Source of the DNA: Pyrinomonadaceae bacterium
Lineage (GTDB): Bacteria; Acidobacteriota; Blastocatellia; Pyrinomonadales; Pyrinomonadaceae
Direction of reading: 5' to 3'
DNA length: 64,000 nucleotides
NCBI GenBank assembly: GCA_014534425.1
Contig: JACVRN010000010.1
Location: forward strand, 1-64,000
Shown here piece after piece: positions 52,991-62,612 of the stretch. A program made the position numbers and the translations under genes. Below the pieces are notes generated by a model, which was not told the DNA's origin, ran no database searches, and saw only the letters and a list, made by a program, of their open reading frames with translations. Numbering within the stretch: position 1 is the first letter of the stretch; every line of letters begins with the position of its first letter.

Positions 52991-53583
52991 TTAGTAGCGG
53001 CAGCCTTCAAAAACTCCAAGCACCGGCCCGCCCACGCTTAGCTTGATAGCTTCACTCTCACCATTATTATTTGGCCGCCCGGCCACAAATACATTCTTAA
53101 GCGCAGCACGTGCTTCCGCTTGATAGTGCAGTTCCGGCTCCGTCGCGTGTAGAAGAAGGGGTGGATTGTGGCCTGCGTTAACGTAGGTGAGTTGTTGCGT
53201 CTGCTCATCAAACTGCGCGTAGAAGAATGTAACGTAGGTTGCTGGCCCCGTCGAGCGACATATCAGCACGTTTATATTAGAGACAAGCTCTGCGAGCGAA
53301 AGCATCGGTTTGGCGCGGGCGCGGTGGGCCAACGTCTGACTACGCAGCGCTGCCTGCACGTTAGACATAACCAGAGAGGCCGAAATTCCCTTGCCCGCAA
53401 CATCTGCTATAGCTACTCCTACGTGCTCTTTATCGAGCAGAATAAAAACAATAACAGGCCGGATAAGATTAATAGCTCAAGCATCATCACCGCTCGCGCA
53501 ATCGTCAGGTGACGCAGAAGACGTCTTAACCTTCGGCTGAGTTGTTTAGTCCCTGGAATACGATAGCGAGGAATGATTCTCAT
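52991..53583 (-). pseudogene. SpoIIE/RsbU-type PP2C phosphatase, internally deleted and frameshifted
   Basis: Read on the minus strand, an ATG at 53581-53583 opens MRIIPRYRIPG, a basic helix and one transmembrane segment (MLELLILSGLLLFLF) that stops at 53419. Overlapping in another frame, the phosphatase domain continues ILLDKEHVGVAIADVAGKGI then SASLVMSNVQAALRSQT and TYVTFFYAQFDEQTQQLTYVNAGHNPPLLL to 52991. The N-terminal half of the PP2C domain (about 80 residues) is absent. The VAIADVAGKG and NAGHNPP boxes are intact. A deletion has fused the membrane leader out of frame to the C-terminal half. Confidence 0.75.
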
Positions 53584-53594
53584 CTTGCACTAAT

Positions 53595-56249
53595 CTACTC
53601 GTATCTGAGCGCCACCAACGGGTCGACTTTTGCCGCGCGCCGCGCCGGAAAGTAGCAGGCCATAAGCGCCACTAGAGCCGCCACTACTGCCACTGCCACA
53701 AACGTCGCAGGGTCGGTCGCACTGACCCCGAAGAGTAGATTTTGCATTAGACGCGTTGCCGCCAGCGCCATCAGCCCGCCCAAGCCAATGCCTACTAAGG
53801 TCAATACGAGTCCATGCCCGATAACTAGTTTCAAAACATCACGCTCTTGAGCGCCCAGTGCCATACGAATGCCTATCTCCTGCGTCTGTTGAGAGACGGT
53901 GTAAGAAAGCACCCCGTAAATGCCTGTAATCGTCAATACCAGTCCGCTTACGCCGAACAGAGTAAACAGCAGGGTGTAAAAGCGCGTCTGCGCCACCGTG
54001 TCCGAGATTGCTTCTGTTAGCGGTTGAACGTTCGTCACCGGAACAGACTTATCGCTTGAGAGAATGGCTTCGGTGAAGCTATGGGACAAGGCCGTGGGAT
54101 TGTTCGTCGTGCGTACAAAGAAATTGCCCCAACTCCAACTGTTCTGCTGAAAAGGAAGATAGAGTTCCGGCGTCGCGGCTTTCGTCAAACTGCTATGATG
54201 AACGTCGCCCACGACTCCTACAATCTCCCAGCGCTCAGGGTCGCCTTCGTTCTGATTCGCGCCGATGTTGGAGATGTATTTGCCGATTGGGTCTTCGCCT
54301 GAAAAGTAACGCGCCGCCAGCGTCTCGTTGATGATGGCTGCGCCGACCCCGCCGCGCTGGTCACGTTCGGTGAAGTAGCGCCCTTTCCGCAGTGGAATCC
54401 TGATGGCCTGAAAGTAGTCCGAGGTGACGCTACGCACATTTGCTCCCGGCTCCTGGCCTGGTTCCGGTTTTGGGCGTCCCTCAATCTGGAAATCGCCGCC
54501 CACATTGCCTCCGCTAAAAGGCATCGGCGCAACGAACGCGGCGCTCTCGACACCGGGCAATGCTCTGAGTCTTTCGAGCGTTTGATTAACGTAGCGCACA
54601 CGCTCTTCCGTGTTTTCATAATCCTTTCTGGCTAGGCTGATGCGAGCCGTCAACACATTCTTCGGGTCGAAGCCTGGATTCACGTTAATCAGCGAGCCAA
54701 AACTGCGTATCATCAAACCTGCGGCTATGAGCAGCACCAGACCCAGTGCGACTTCCGCCACGACCAAAAAATCACGCCACCACCCGAGCGAGCCACTGCT
54801 GGTAGCGTTCTTTGTGCCTGCCTTCAAAACTTCGTTAATGTCCGGGCGTGAGGCTTTGAAAACAGGGAGCAGGCTGAAGAGCAGCGCGGTCAACACGGAT
54901 ATCGCCAGCGTAAACGCCAGCACACGCCCGTCAATCTGAACTTCATCCAGCCGAGGCAATTGCCCCGCGCCGTAATACTTGATTGCGCTCAGCCCCCATA
55001 CGGACACCAGTAATCCTGCGCCCCCTGAAAGCAGAGCCAGCAGCAAACTCTCCGTCAGCAAGTGGCGCGCGATTCGCCAGGTGCCCGCGCCCAGCGCAAC
55101 CCGCAGGGCCAATTCCCTTTGCCTGACGCTCGCCCGCACCAGCAATAGGTTCGTTACGTTGGTGCAGGCAATCAGCAGAAGAAAGCAGACCGCCGCCAGC
55201 ATTATCCATAAGGCTCGGCGTACCTCAGGCCCAACAAGCTGTTCTTCCGCGCGCACCAGGCGAGCCGTCATGTTCCTGCTGTATTGCGGATATTGCTGCT
55301 CCAGGTTTGCAGCGATGCCGGTCATCTCCGTCTGCGCCTGCGCGAACGTCACGCCCGGCTTCAGGCGGCCAATCACCCTCAAGACCTGCGCCCCACGCTC
55401 ATCCAGATTCCCTCCCTCGCCCGCTATGGTCGTCAGCAGTTCCATCTCTTTCCCGCCGAGCGGAAATTCGAATCCCTGCGGCAGGATGCCTATGATGATG
55501 AACTGCCTGCCGTTCATCGTGAGTTGTTGCCCCAGTGCAGCCTCGTTGCCGCCCAAATGATTTTGCCAGAACTGATGGCTTACGATGACGACCGGCTGAG
55601 CGCCGCGCTTTTCTTCCTCAATCTGAAAGTCGCGGCCCTTGAGCAGTTGAACCCTGAGGAGCGATAGGAAGTTGGCGGTCACGCGCATGCCCTCCACGCG
55701 TTCGGCTACGTCTTTATTGAGCAGCACGAAGCCGTTGGTCTTGTAACCCGCAATCGACTCAAAGCTCTGGCTCTGCGCCCGCCAATCCTGCAATTCAAGA
55801 TAAGAGACGTAACCTTCCGAGCGCTTGTCTTTGCTTGTTCGCCAGATTGCGGCCACGCGTTCGGCCTCCGCCATATGCGGCGGATTTAAAATCAGCGCAT
55901 TGATGACACTGAAGATTACAGTGTTTGCGCTGATGCCCAGGGCGAGCGTCATTACTGCGACCAGCGTGAAGGCTGGCTTCTTAATCAACATCCGTGCGCC
56001 GTAGCGTAAATCCTGCCACATCTCTTCGATGAACCTCACGCCACGCGCCTCACGACACTCCTCTTTCGCCTGCTCCATTCCACCGAAAGCCCTCAATGCC
56101 GTAGAGCACGCCTCCTGCTGGCTCATCCCGTCCCGCAGGTTCCGCTCTATCTCTCTATCCAGGTGGTAGCGCATCTCTTCATCCAGTTCGCGCTCCACCT
56201 CTTCCTTTCGCACCAGCGCATGTAGCCGCCTCCATAATCTGCCGATCAC
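53595..56249 (-). CDS. ADOP-type ABC transporter permease (MacB/FtsX)
   Basis: The 884-aa protein from the GTG at 56247-56249 (AGGAGG 8 nt upstream; the longer GTG at 56270 overlaps the PadR stop) has the cytoplasmic helix domain VERELDEEMRYHLDREIERNLRDGM, then MacB core (IACTNVTNLLLVRASVRQRELALRVALGAG) and FtsX copy (VLSYTVSQQTQEIGIRMALGAQERDVLKLVIGHG). It ends KVDPLVALRYE. It is paralogous to 28583-31246. PadR overlaps its 5' end, so the pair is one regulated unit. The ATPase partner is not adjacent; the substrate is unknown. Confidence 0.92.
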   Translation of the reverse strand: MIGRLWRRLHALVRKEEVERELDEEMRYHLDREIERNLRDGMSQQEACSTALRAFGGMEQAKEECREARGVRFIEEMWQDLRYGARMLIKKPAFTLVAVMTLALGISANTVIFSVINALILNPPHMAEAERVAAIWRTSKDKRSEGYVSYLELQDWRAQSQSFESIAGYKTNGFVLLNKDVAERVEGMRVTANFLSLLRVQLLKGRDFQIEEEKRGAQPVVIVSHQFWQNHLGGNEAALGQQLTMNGRQFIIIGILPQGFEFPLGGKEMELLTTIAGEGGNLDERGAQVLRVIGRLKPGVTFAQAQTEMTGIAANLEQQYPQYSRNMTARLVRAEEQLVGPEVRRALWIMLAAVCFLLLIACTNVTNLLLVRASVRQRELALRVALGAGTWRIARHLLTESLLLALLSGGAGLLVSVWGLSAIKYYGAGQLPRLDEVQIDGRVLAFTLAISVLTALLFSLLPVFKASRPDINEVLKAGTKNATSSGSLGWWRDFLVVAEVALGLVLLIAAGLMIRSFGSLINVNPGFDPKNVLTARISLARKDYENTEERVRYVNQTLERLRALPGVESAAFVAPMPFSGGNVGGDFQIEGRPKPEPGQEPGANVRSVTSDYFQAIRIPLRKGRYFTERDQRGGVGAAIINETLAARYFSGEDPIGKYISNIGANQNEGDPERWEIVGVVGDVHHSSLTKAATPELYLPFQQNSWSWGNFFVRTTNNPTALSHSFTEAILSSDKSVPVTNVQPLTEAISDTVAQTRFYTLLFTLFGVSGLVLTITGIYGVLSYTVSQQTQEIGIRMALGAQERDVLKLVIGHGLVLTLVGIGLGGLMALAATRLMQNLLFGVSATDPATFVAVAVVAALVALMACYFPARRAAKVDPLVALRYE

Positions 56250-56266
56250 CGCCCACACCTCCTGCC

Positions 56267-56602
56267 TCACGCGTCCCGCAAGATAGCTTCTATCGCGCCT
56301 GAGAATTGCTCCCAGGTCTGACGCTCGGATTCAAGTTGCTTTCGACCCGCAGCCGTCAGTTTGTAGAACTTCGCCCTACGGTTATTCGCAGACTCTCCCC
56401 ACACCGAGGTAATTACCCCTCGCTCTTCGAGCCGGTGCAGTGCGGGGTAGAGCGCGCCCGGCGTGATGCTTAAAACCTCGCCGGAAATAAGCTGTATGCG
56501 CTGCATTATGTCCCAGCCGTTCAACTGGCCTGAGCGGAGCAGGCGCAGTATTAAGAGTTCTAGCGTCCCTTGCTTCCAGAGGTCTGTCTTCTGTTTCTTC
56601 AT
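56267..56602 (-). CDS. PadR family transcriptional regulator
   Basis: The 111-aa winged-helix repressor contains LELLILRLLRSGQLNGWDIMQRI then ITPGALYPALHRLEERGVITSVWG, the PadR signature, and a long C-terminal dimerisation helix. The ATG at 56600-56602 has AAAGGAG 4-5 nt upstream. Upstream lies a 19-bp palindromic operator (56647-56665), so autoregulation is very likely. It is the intact counterpart of the PadR relic at 28506-28563 and may control both permeases (inference). Confidence 0.92.
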   Translation of the reverse strand: MKKQKTDLWKQGTLELLILRLLRSGQLNGWDIMQRIQLISGEVLSITPGALYPALHRLEERGVITSVWGESANNRRAKFYKLTAAGRKQLESERQTWEQFSGAIEAILRDA

Positions 56603-56646
56603 GCCACTCCTTTATGCTGTCGATAGGAAAGGAGTGTACAGATAGT

Positions 56647-56665
56647 CCTATCACCGGTCAATAGG
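56647..56665. promoter_or_regulatory. PadR operator
   Basis: CCTATCACCGGTCAATAGG on the plus strand is an imperfect palindrome of the form CCTAT-N9-ATAGG, 45 bp upstream of the PadR start, with a further half-site CGATAGG at 56621-56627. The same arrangement, with the same half-sites, precedes the PadR relic at 28.4 kb. Confidence 0.75.
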
Positions 56666-56952
56666 AGGAAGGACTGTTTTGTGATAAAACGGCCCGAAGC
56701 AGTGACGAACCGGAGCGCATACAGCAGTTGATGCCGTCTCAATAGTAAACCTTCCAGACAATCTTTCGGCCTTCGCACGGTTTACCCCGGCGCTCAATCT
56801 CGCAGGGCGCGTTAATCGTCCGTCGTGTCAACATCATTACGATGAATCAGGCCGTTAATTGATTTCGTCCGCGAAAGCAACAGTAAAATTTAGGATTTTT
56901 TAGCGGGGCATTCGGTCTACACGCATTAAACTAGACGACCTGGTCGCCAGCA
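56666..56952. other. Intergenic between PadR and the sigma-factor gene
   Basis: There are nearly 290 bp between divergent genes, with no frame of coding character. An AT-rich run near 56880-56905 (CAGTAAAATTTAGGATTTTT) may hold the sigma-gene promoter; no confident assignment is possible. Confidence 0.4.
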
Positions 56953-58071
56953 GTGTTTTCGCAGCCCACGTTATACGGGAGTAGTAATGGCGTGTTAGTC
57001 GCTGATGCACAAACTGATGTTATCCTGCTTCCTTTCCTGAGGGCGACAGACGAAAGGGAGGAGGCGGGGCAATTGAACCGGCTCATCGCTGAACATCTGG
57101 AACCGACGATTAGACAGGTTGTAAGACGCAAGCTACATGCGTACACCCCACGAGGAGAGATAAAATTCAAGAATCCCGATGTCGAAGAAGTTTATAATGA
57201 GATACTGTTAAAGCTCATCAAACGCCTGCGCGAGTTGAAAGGAGGGTCGGGCGGCAAGCCAATCAATAATCTACGCAGCTATATGGCGGCGGTCGCACAA
57301 AATACCTGCGATGAATACCTTCGCCGCAAACACCCTCAGCGCTATTATCTGAAGAACAAAGTCCGACACTATTTAACGGAGCACGGCGAGTTTGCGTTGT
57401 GGAAAGATACGGAAGGCGCGTGGCTGGCAGGTCTGTCTGTGTGGGACGGTAAGAAAGCGGACTGCCGCACCGATTATGAGCTATCAGGAGCCGTAGAGGC
57501 CCAGGAAACCTGGACGAGCCGTTTGCAGAGTCTTAAAGCTCATCGCCTTGAGATGGGTGAACTCTTAAACTTTATCTTTCAGGCTTCGGGCAAGCCCCTG
57601 GAGCTTGACGAGTTGGTGTCTGTCATAGCCAGATTGTGGGTTTTGGAAGACCTGCCAGCCGAATCCTTTGACGAAGGCGAGAACCCGCTCTCAGAACAAC
57701 TCGCCAGCGCGCAGGCAGGCCCGGAAACGGTCGCTGAATACCAGGAACTTCTGCGGCTGCTGTGGCATGAAATCTGTCAGTTGCCGCGTCGCCAGCAGGT
57801 CGCTCTCTTGTTCAATCTGAGAAATCCTTACGGGGTCAATGTCATCACCCTGTTTCCTGCGACCGGCATAGCCACCTTCGAGCAGATAGCAGAGACCCTG
57901 GGCATTCCCGCCGAACAGTTTGAAGAGACCTGGGCGAGACTGCCTATGGACGACCTGAGTATCGCCGCGTACTTGGGCGCGACCCGCCAGCAGGTCATCA
58001 ACCTGCGGAAGAACGCCCGCGACAGGCTGCTCAGGCGGATGCAGGCTTTCTCTCGAAAGCCGCCCCGTTGA
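56953..58071 (+). CDS. ECF-like RNA polymerase sigma factor with long linker
   Basis: The 372-aa protein has a sigma region 2 at about 40-140 (LNRLIAEHLEPTIRQVVRRKLHAY, then DVEEVYNEILLKLIKRLRELKGG and YMAAVAQNTCDEYLRRKHP). A linker of about 120 aa follows, then a region-4-like segment LLRLLWHEICQLPRRQQVALLFNLRN and a final helix-turn-helix-like DLSIAAYLGATRQQVINLRKNARDRLLRRM. It is longer than normal ECF factors (about 190 aa) because of the linker and a second winged segment (QIAETLGIPAEQFEETWARLP). The GTG at 56953 is the longest start; the GTG at 56992 has GGGAG nearby. The anti-sigma-like gene follows within 15 bp. Confidence 0.82.
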   Translation: MFSQPTLYGSSNGVLVADAQTDVILLPFLRATDEREEAGQLNRLIAEHLEPTIRQVVRRKLHAYTPRGEIKFKNPDVEEVYNEILLKLIKRLRELKGGSGGKPINNLRSYMAAVAQNTCDEYLRRKHPQRYYLKNKVRHYLTEHGEFALWKDTEGAWLAGLSVWDGKKADCRTDYELSGAVEAQETWTSRLQSLKAHRLEMGELLNFIFQASGKPLELDELVSVIARLWVLEDLPAESFDEGENPLSEQLASAQAGPETVAEYQELLRLLWHEICQLPRRQQVALLFNLRNPYGVNVITLFPATGIATFEQIAETLGIPAEQFEETWARLPMDDLSIAAYLGATRQQVINLRKNARDRLLRRMQAFSRKPPR

Positions 58072-58085
58072 GAGTTCCAGGATTT

Positions 58086-59402
58086 ATGAATAATCACCCG
58101 CCCCCTCAGCAGTTGGAACAATATTTCGCGCGGACGCTCGCGCCTGACCTTTTTCTTCTAGTCCACAAGCACGTCAGTTCCTGTAGGCTCTGCTCCGAAA
58201 AGCATCCCCAGCGCCGTACGATTAAAGAAGACTACGAAACGCTCTGGTCTGCGTTGACGACCGCGACCGAAGGCGAGCCTGACCATCTTTCAGACGCGAC
58301 GCTATCTGTTTATCTGGATAACGGTCTGAGCGAGATAGATCAGGAAATTGCTGACAGCCATCTGGAGTTCTGCGAAGCATGCAGGGATAAGGTGTGGCGG
58401 CTGCGAGAGAGCACAGAGGCCGTCCCGTTCAAAAAATCTGTCGCCCCACTTCAGGACAGAAGCTCAGGTGACGCAGGCTTTTGGCAAAGAGTCAGCCGCG
58501 CGCTTGCGCTTGCCGCACGACGGCCCGCTCTGTCGATTGCGGCGCTGCTTATACTATGCTTCGTCATCACAGCAGCATTGATACTGCTCAGGAGTCAGAC
58601 CGTCCCACGAGAGCGCCCGTCCGGCAACCAAAATTCAAGTCCTCAAGTCTCTCAAGCAAGTGGAAGCAGCGAGGAGCAACCCTTCAAGGTTAACCGGGAA
58701 CCGCAAAGTGAAACCCAATCTCTTAATGTCGTCGTGATAAATGACGGCCCCAGGCGTGTGACCGTAGACGGGGGCGGGCGTGTGATGGGCCTGGAGGAAC
58801 TTCCATCTCAATTGCGACAGGCCGTGAGAGCGGCTTTGATTTCGCAGTCGCTTGAGCGACCAACGCTTCTCTCGGAACTGAGGGGACGGGCGAGCACCTT
58901 AAGGGGAGCGACAGGCGCGAGCCTGCCATTTAAACTCCTCAGTCCCTTTGGTCAAATAGTTCAAAGCGACCAGCCGGAGTTCCGTTGGCAGCCGCTCACA
59001 GGGGCCGAGAGCTACGTCGTAACGATTACAGACTCCCAACTAAACGAAATCGCAGTAAGCGGCGCGCTCAACACGACGCGTTGGCGAACGCCTAAGCCGC
59101 TCGCGCGCGGCGTGACCTATTCATGGCAAGTTACCGCTCGCAAGGGTGGGCAGAATGTCACCTCGCCACTTATGCCAGCGCCCGAAGCCAGGTTCAGGGT
59201 CTTAGACAAGGCGAGCAATCAGGAACTGCTGCGCGCCCGAAGAGCTTACAGAGGCTCTCATCTGACGCTCGGCGTCCTTTACTTTCGCTATGGCCTGCTG
59301 GACGAGGCTGAGCAGGAGTTTCGCGCGCTCGTGAAGGAAAACCCTCAATCAAATCTGGCAAGGAAGCTGCTGCACGACGTAGAGTTGATGAAGAGAGAAT
59401 AA
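58086..59402 (+). CDS. Anti-sigma-like membrane protein with two HxxxCxxC zinc fingers and TPR
   Basis: The 438-aa protein has two zinc-finger-type anti-sigma motifs, H-V-S-S-C-R-L-C at about residues 30-37 and H-L-E-F-C-E-A-C near 95-102. One transmembrane helix (SIAALLILCFVITAALILL, about 165-183) and an extracellular part follow, with an FN3-like beta domain (FRWQPLTGAESYVVTITDS; YSWQVTARKGG) and a final TPR-like pair (TLGVLYFRYGLLDEAEQEFRALVKENPQS). It follows the sigma gene immediately, so it probably holds that factor at the membrane and senses an outside signal. The duplicated ZAS motif and TPR tail are unusual for anti-sigmas. A TTG at 58068 is also possible. Confidence 0.8.
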   Translation: MNNHPPPQQLEQYFARTLAPDLFLLVHKHVSSCRLCSEKHPQRRTIKEDYETLWSALTTATEGEPDHLSDATLSVYLDNGLSEIDQEIADSHLEFCEACRDKVWRLRESTEAVPFKKSVAPLQDRSSGDAGFWQRVSRALALAARRPALSIAALLILCFVITAALILLRSQTVPRERPSGNQNSSPQVSQASGSSEEQPFKVNREPQSETQSLNVVVINDGPRRVTVDGGGRVMGLEELPSQLRQAVRAALISQSLERPTLLSELRGRASTLRGATGASLPFKLLSPFGQIVQSDQPEFRWQPLTGAESYVVTITDSQLNEIAVSGALNTTRWRTPKPLARGVTYSWQVTARKGGQNVTSPLMPAPEARFRVLDKASNQELLRARRAYRGSHLTLGVLYFRYGLLDEAEQEFRALVKENPQSNLARKLLHDVELMKRE

Positions 59403-59423
59403 GCTTTGAGCTTTAGCGCTTCT

Positions 59424-62400
59424 CTATCTTTCATCTCCTATCAGAATGAATCCTGCCCAGTAAGCCGGGTGACTATAGGGGCCGCGCAGCAGTTTCAGGG
59501 CCGACTGCCTGAGCGCCTCGGCCTTGCTCATGCCGCGTTTCTGTAGCAGGTTGCGATGAAACTCTATCATCAAATCCGCGCTCCGTGCCGCGTCCACCTC
59601 CCACTGTGTAACCACCACCGTAGGACTTCCGGCGACGAACAAGGCCCAGGACATTCCGACTATCCCTTCGCCTGCCGCGACCCTTCCGCGCGCCGTCTGA
59701 CAGGCAGATAAGACTACCATCTCGGCCTTCAAATCGAGTTCAGCGATTTCCCGTACTTCCAGCCGCCCGTCTTCGCTCGCAGCACCCGCCGCGTGCGACA
59801 GCAGGATGTAAGAGTACATAGGATTACTGTCATCAAGGACGGCATGTGTGGCGAAGTGTAATAAAGCGTAGTCGCCAGCCTCAGATTTCACCAACTCTTC
59901 CCGCGCACGCTCGCCCGTCAGTACCTTGCTGTTGTTTGCGCCGTACAGTTGACCCAGAGTCTTCACTTCTCTTTCAGCATCCGGCAGTGCCGCGAGCGCA
60001 GCGCTTCGCGGAGCAGGCCCCGCCTGCGCCTGTGTCACATCACTTAAGGCAGGGTTCCCCAGGGCCAGCAATTCCAGCCTGGTTCCGGGCCGGGCTGCCC
60101 TTTGCGTCCCCGCAGAGCGAGCCTTTAAGATTTCTTCCCCGCCCGCCGTGGCCTTGAGTTTCGCCGCCTGCCGCTTCATCGCGCGAAGCACGCTCAAGGA
60201 CGGCGCGTAAAAGACGGCGTAGCGTTCGAGCAGATACCCTTGCCCGTCACGATACAAAGCCTGAAAGGGAAGCCCCCATAACGAAGCGTCCGGCACCAGG
60301 CATAACTTTGTTACGCCTCGCAGGCTGGCCTCGGCAGGCGCTATCAGCAGGTCGTAAAGCTCGCGCGCAGACCTCTTAATCATCAAGTCCCGCCCGGCTA
60401 CGCGACGGCGGAATGACTCTGTCAGTTCGGCCAGTTCCTTGCCTGTCACCTTCAGGGTGTACACGGTTAAGTTCACCGAAGAGGCGCGCGCCTGTGGCGG
60501 CCCAGTGATGACGAACAGATAGACCTTACTATCGGAGACGACGTACTCAAGCAGGGCGGTCTGCGCGTCCGGCAGCAACTCCCGCGCGTCATCGCTTGTG
60601 AAGATCATGGTCTCCGCTCGGCGCACTTTTAACTCCGGGTGCGAGAGGTAAAGATTCGTCTGAAACGATTCGTATTCGAGGCGGGCCTTTTCCAGCCTGC
60701 CGCTTATGTCTGCTATCTCTTTTTCATCAGCCTTATCCTGCTGCTTGAGGCGCGAGAGCCGAAGGTTGAGCGAACTTATCTCCGCCGACAGTCTGCGTTC
60801 CTGCTTTATCTCCTCACTCGTCATCCCTTTGGTAATGCTGACGCGACCGCCGCTTAAAACGTCTAGCAGCGCTCGGCCCTTTGCGCGTTCGGCGAAGGAG
60901 AGCGCCTCGGAAGGGTTGTTCTGGGCAACCAGAAGGTCAACCATCGCCTGGTAAGGCGAAACTTTATCCTCAAAGAAAAGGCTCAAGTCCTGTTCGCCGC
61001 CCGCTATCTGCCCGCGCAACTTCTCAATGGCAGCGATGGCATCCTGTAAGTCGCGCCGCGCCGCCTCCCTTTGGCCTAGAGCGAGGCGGGCCTTCCCGGC
61101 TGTAGTGCGCGCACGCCAGTAGATGTTCGCTAAGTCGGAACTCAAGGCGAGAGATGAAGAGCGTTCCGCGAATTCGACCGACTGGCCGTACTGCGCGAGT
61201 CTCAAGTAATCATCGCCCATGTTTTGCAGGATGTAAGCGATGAGGTGGTTGTAGCCCATCTCCTCGGCCAGCTTCAGGCTCCTGCGGTTGTACTCCAAAG
61301 ACTGCTCGTAATCGCCTTGCAGGTATCTGAGAACCGCTATGTTGTGCAGTGTCTCTGCGATGCCCGCCTTGTCTTCTATCTCCTCTTTAATCTTGAGGCT
61401 TCGTTGAAGATAGACGACCGCTTCCGCGTATTCACCCTGCGAGGCGCGCGTGCTGCCCAGATTGTTCAGCGCGCGGGCAATGCCTACCTTTTCGCCCAAC
61501 TCCTCCTTGAGCTTGAGGCTTCTCTGGAAATAGTCCAGCGCCCGCGCGTGATTGCCCTGTAGCCCGAAGACCTGCCCGATATTATTCAAAGTCCCAGCGT
61601 AGCGCGATTTGTCCCCTAATTCGTCGGCCAGCTTCAAACTCCTCTCGTAGTATTCTAGGGCCTGCGCGAAATCGCCCTCGGTGGAGTAAATCCCGCCGAT
61701 GTTGTTAAGGTTGCTGGCGACCCCGGCCTTGTCGCCCAAACGCCCTTTGACTTCCAAACTCCTTCGGAAATATAAGAGCGCCTGCTCGTTGTTGCCCTGA
61801 ACGGCGTAGATAATGGCGATGCTGTTGATGGCGTCCGCCACCATTGCCTGGTCGCCCAACTCCTCTGCGATTTTCAGACTCTTCTGGTCGGCCTCCAACG
61901 ATTGTGCAAAGTCGCCTCTGTAATAATGTGTGACGGCGGTCATGTGCAGAAGGCTTGCGACGCCGCGACGGTCGCCGAGTTGCTCCGCGAGTCTGAGGGC
62001 GAGGCCGAAGGCGTCCAGAGCTTCACCGAATCGTCCCTGCCTGGCGAAGGTTCTTCCGAGATTGGAGAGCGCCTTCTCAAGCTCGGTGGTCGCCAACTCT
62101 TTTCGCGTGTCAAGGAGCGCCTTGCGTTTTTCCTCCGTCTTGATGTCAACCAACTCCCGCGCTAATACTTCTTCGCTGGCCGCTTCCTTCCATATCTTCC
62201 ACTCTTCCCCTTCTCTGACCATGACCAGCGTACGATTCACACTGCCAAGACCGGCGGCAGGCTTGCCCGTCTTGGCATCGACCGCGCTCATCTCAAAGCT
62301 GAGGTCGGTTTCCGCGCGCTCCGTTTCGACGACGACTCTGACTATACGCAGACTTCTAATCTCAATTCTTTCGTAATCGGTGAAGGCTTTCTGTAAGCCC

Positions 62401-62612
62401 TGCCTGGCGGCTTCTAAATCCGGGGATTTCTTGCTCCATAAAGAAAGCGCCGCGTCCAGGTCTTTCGTCTGATAGGCGGCGATGAATCTTTCGGCCAGAT
62501 GGCGAACCTGCGCCTCCTGCTCTGTGCTCTGCAAATAGACAGTCCCCGCGCAGAGACAGACGAACGCGCCCAGCAGAATTGATCTGAGAAGGAGGCGCTT
62601 TGCGTGTGCCAT
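59424..62612 (-). CDS. Secreted TPR-CHAT protein (caspase-like peptidase)
   Basis: The 1,062-aa protein starts with a signal peptide (LLLRSILLGAFVCLCAGTVY), then an NTF2-like domain at about 30-150 (HLAERFIAAYQTKDLDAALSLWSKK). About eight TPRs of 40 aa follow (for example ALEYYERSLKLADELGDKSR; ALDYFQRSLKLKEELGEK), then a coiled coil and the CHAT domain. The catalytic dyad is visible: His in LLHFATHAVLDDSNP and Cys in VVLSACQTARGRV. CHAT proteases act in gingipain- or separase-like roles and in some immunity systems. The ATG at 62610-62612 with AAGGAG is chosen over 62660. It faces the sigma/anti-sigma pair, only 21 bp between stops, so the three genes probably form one functional module. Confidence 0.9.
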   Translation of the reverse strand: MAHAKRLLLRSILLGAFVCLCAGTVYLQSTEQEAQVRHLAERFIAAYQTKDLDAALSLWSKKSPDLEAARQGLQKAFTDYERIEIRSLRIVRVVVETERAETDLSFEMSAVDAKTGKPAAGLGSVNRTLVMVREGEEWKIWKEAASEEVLARELVDIKTEEKRKALLDTRKELATTELEKALSNLGRTFARQGRFGEALDAFGLALRLAEQLGDRRGVASLLHMTAVTHYYRGDFAQSLEADQKSLKIAEELGDQAMVADAINSIAIIYAVQGNNEQALLYFRRSLEVKGRLGDKAGVASNLNNIGGIYSTEGDFAQALEYYERSLKLADELGDKSRYAGTLNNIGQVFGLQGNHARALDYFQRSLKLKEELGEKVGIARALNNLGSTRASQGEYAEAVVYLQRSLKIKEEIEDKAGIAETLHNIAVLRYLQGDYEQSLEYNRRSLKLAEEMGYNHLIAYILQNMGDDYLRLAQYGQSVEFAERSSSLALSSDLANIYWRARTTAGKARLALGQREAARRDLQDAIAAIEKLRGQIAGGEQDLSLFFEDKVSPYQAMVDLLVAQNNPSEALSFAERAKGRALLDVLSGGRVSITKGMTSEEIKQERRLSAEISSLNLRLSRLKQQDKADEKEIADISGRLEKARLEYESFQTNLYLSHPELKVRRAETMIFTSDDARELLPDAQTALLEYVVSDSKVYLFVITGPPQARASSVNLTVYTLKVTGKELAELTESFRRRVAGRDLMIKRSARELYDLLIAPAEASLRGVTKLCLVPDASLWGLPFQALYRDGQGYLLERYAVFYAPSLSVLRAMKRQAAKLKATAGGEEILKARSAGTQRAARPGTRLELLALGNPALSDVTQAQAGPAPRSAALAALPDAEREVKTLGQLYGANNSKVLTGERAREELVKSEAGDYALLHFATHAVLDDSNPMYSYILLSHAAGAASEDGRLEVREIAELDLKAEMVVLSACQTARGRVAAGEGIVGMSWALFVAGSPTVVVTQWEVDAARSADLMIEFHRNLLQKRGMSKAEALRQSALKLLRGPYSHPAYWAGFILIGDER

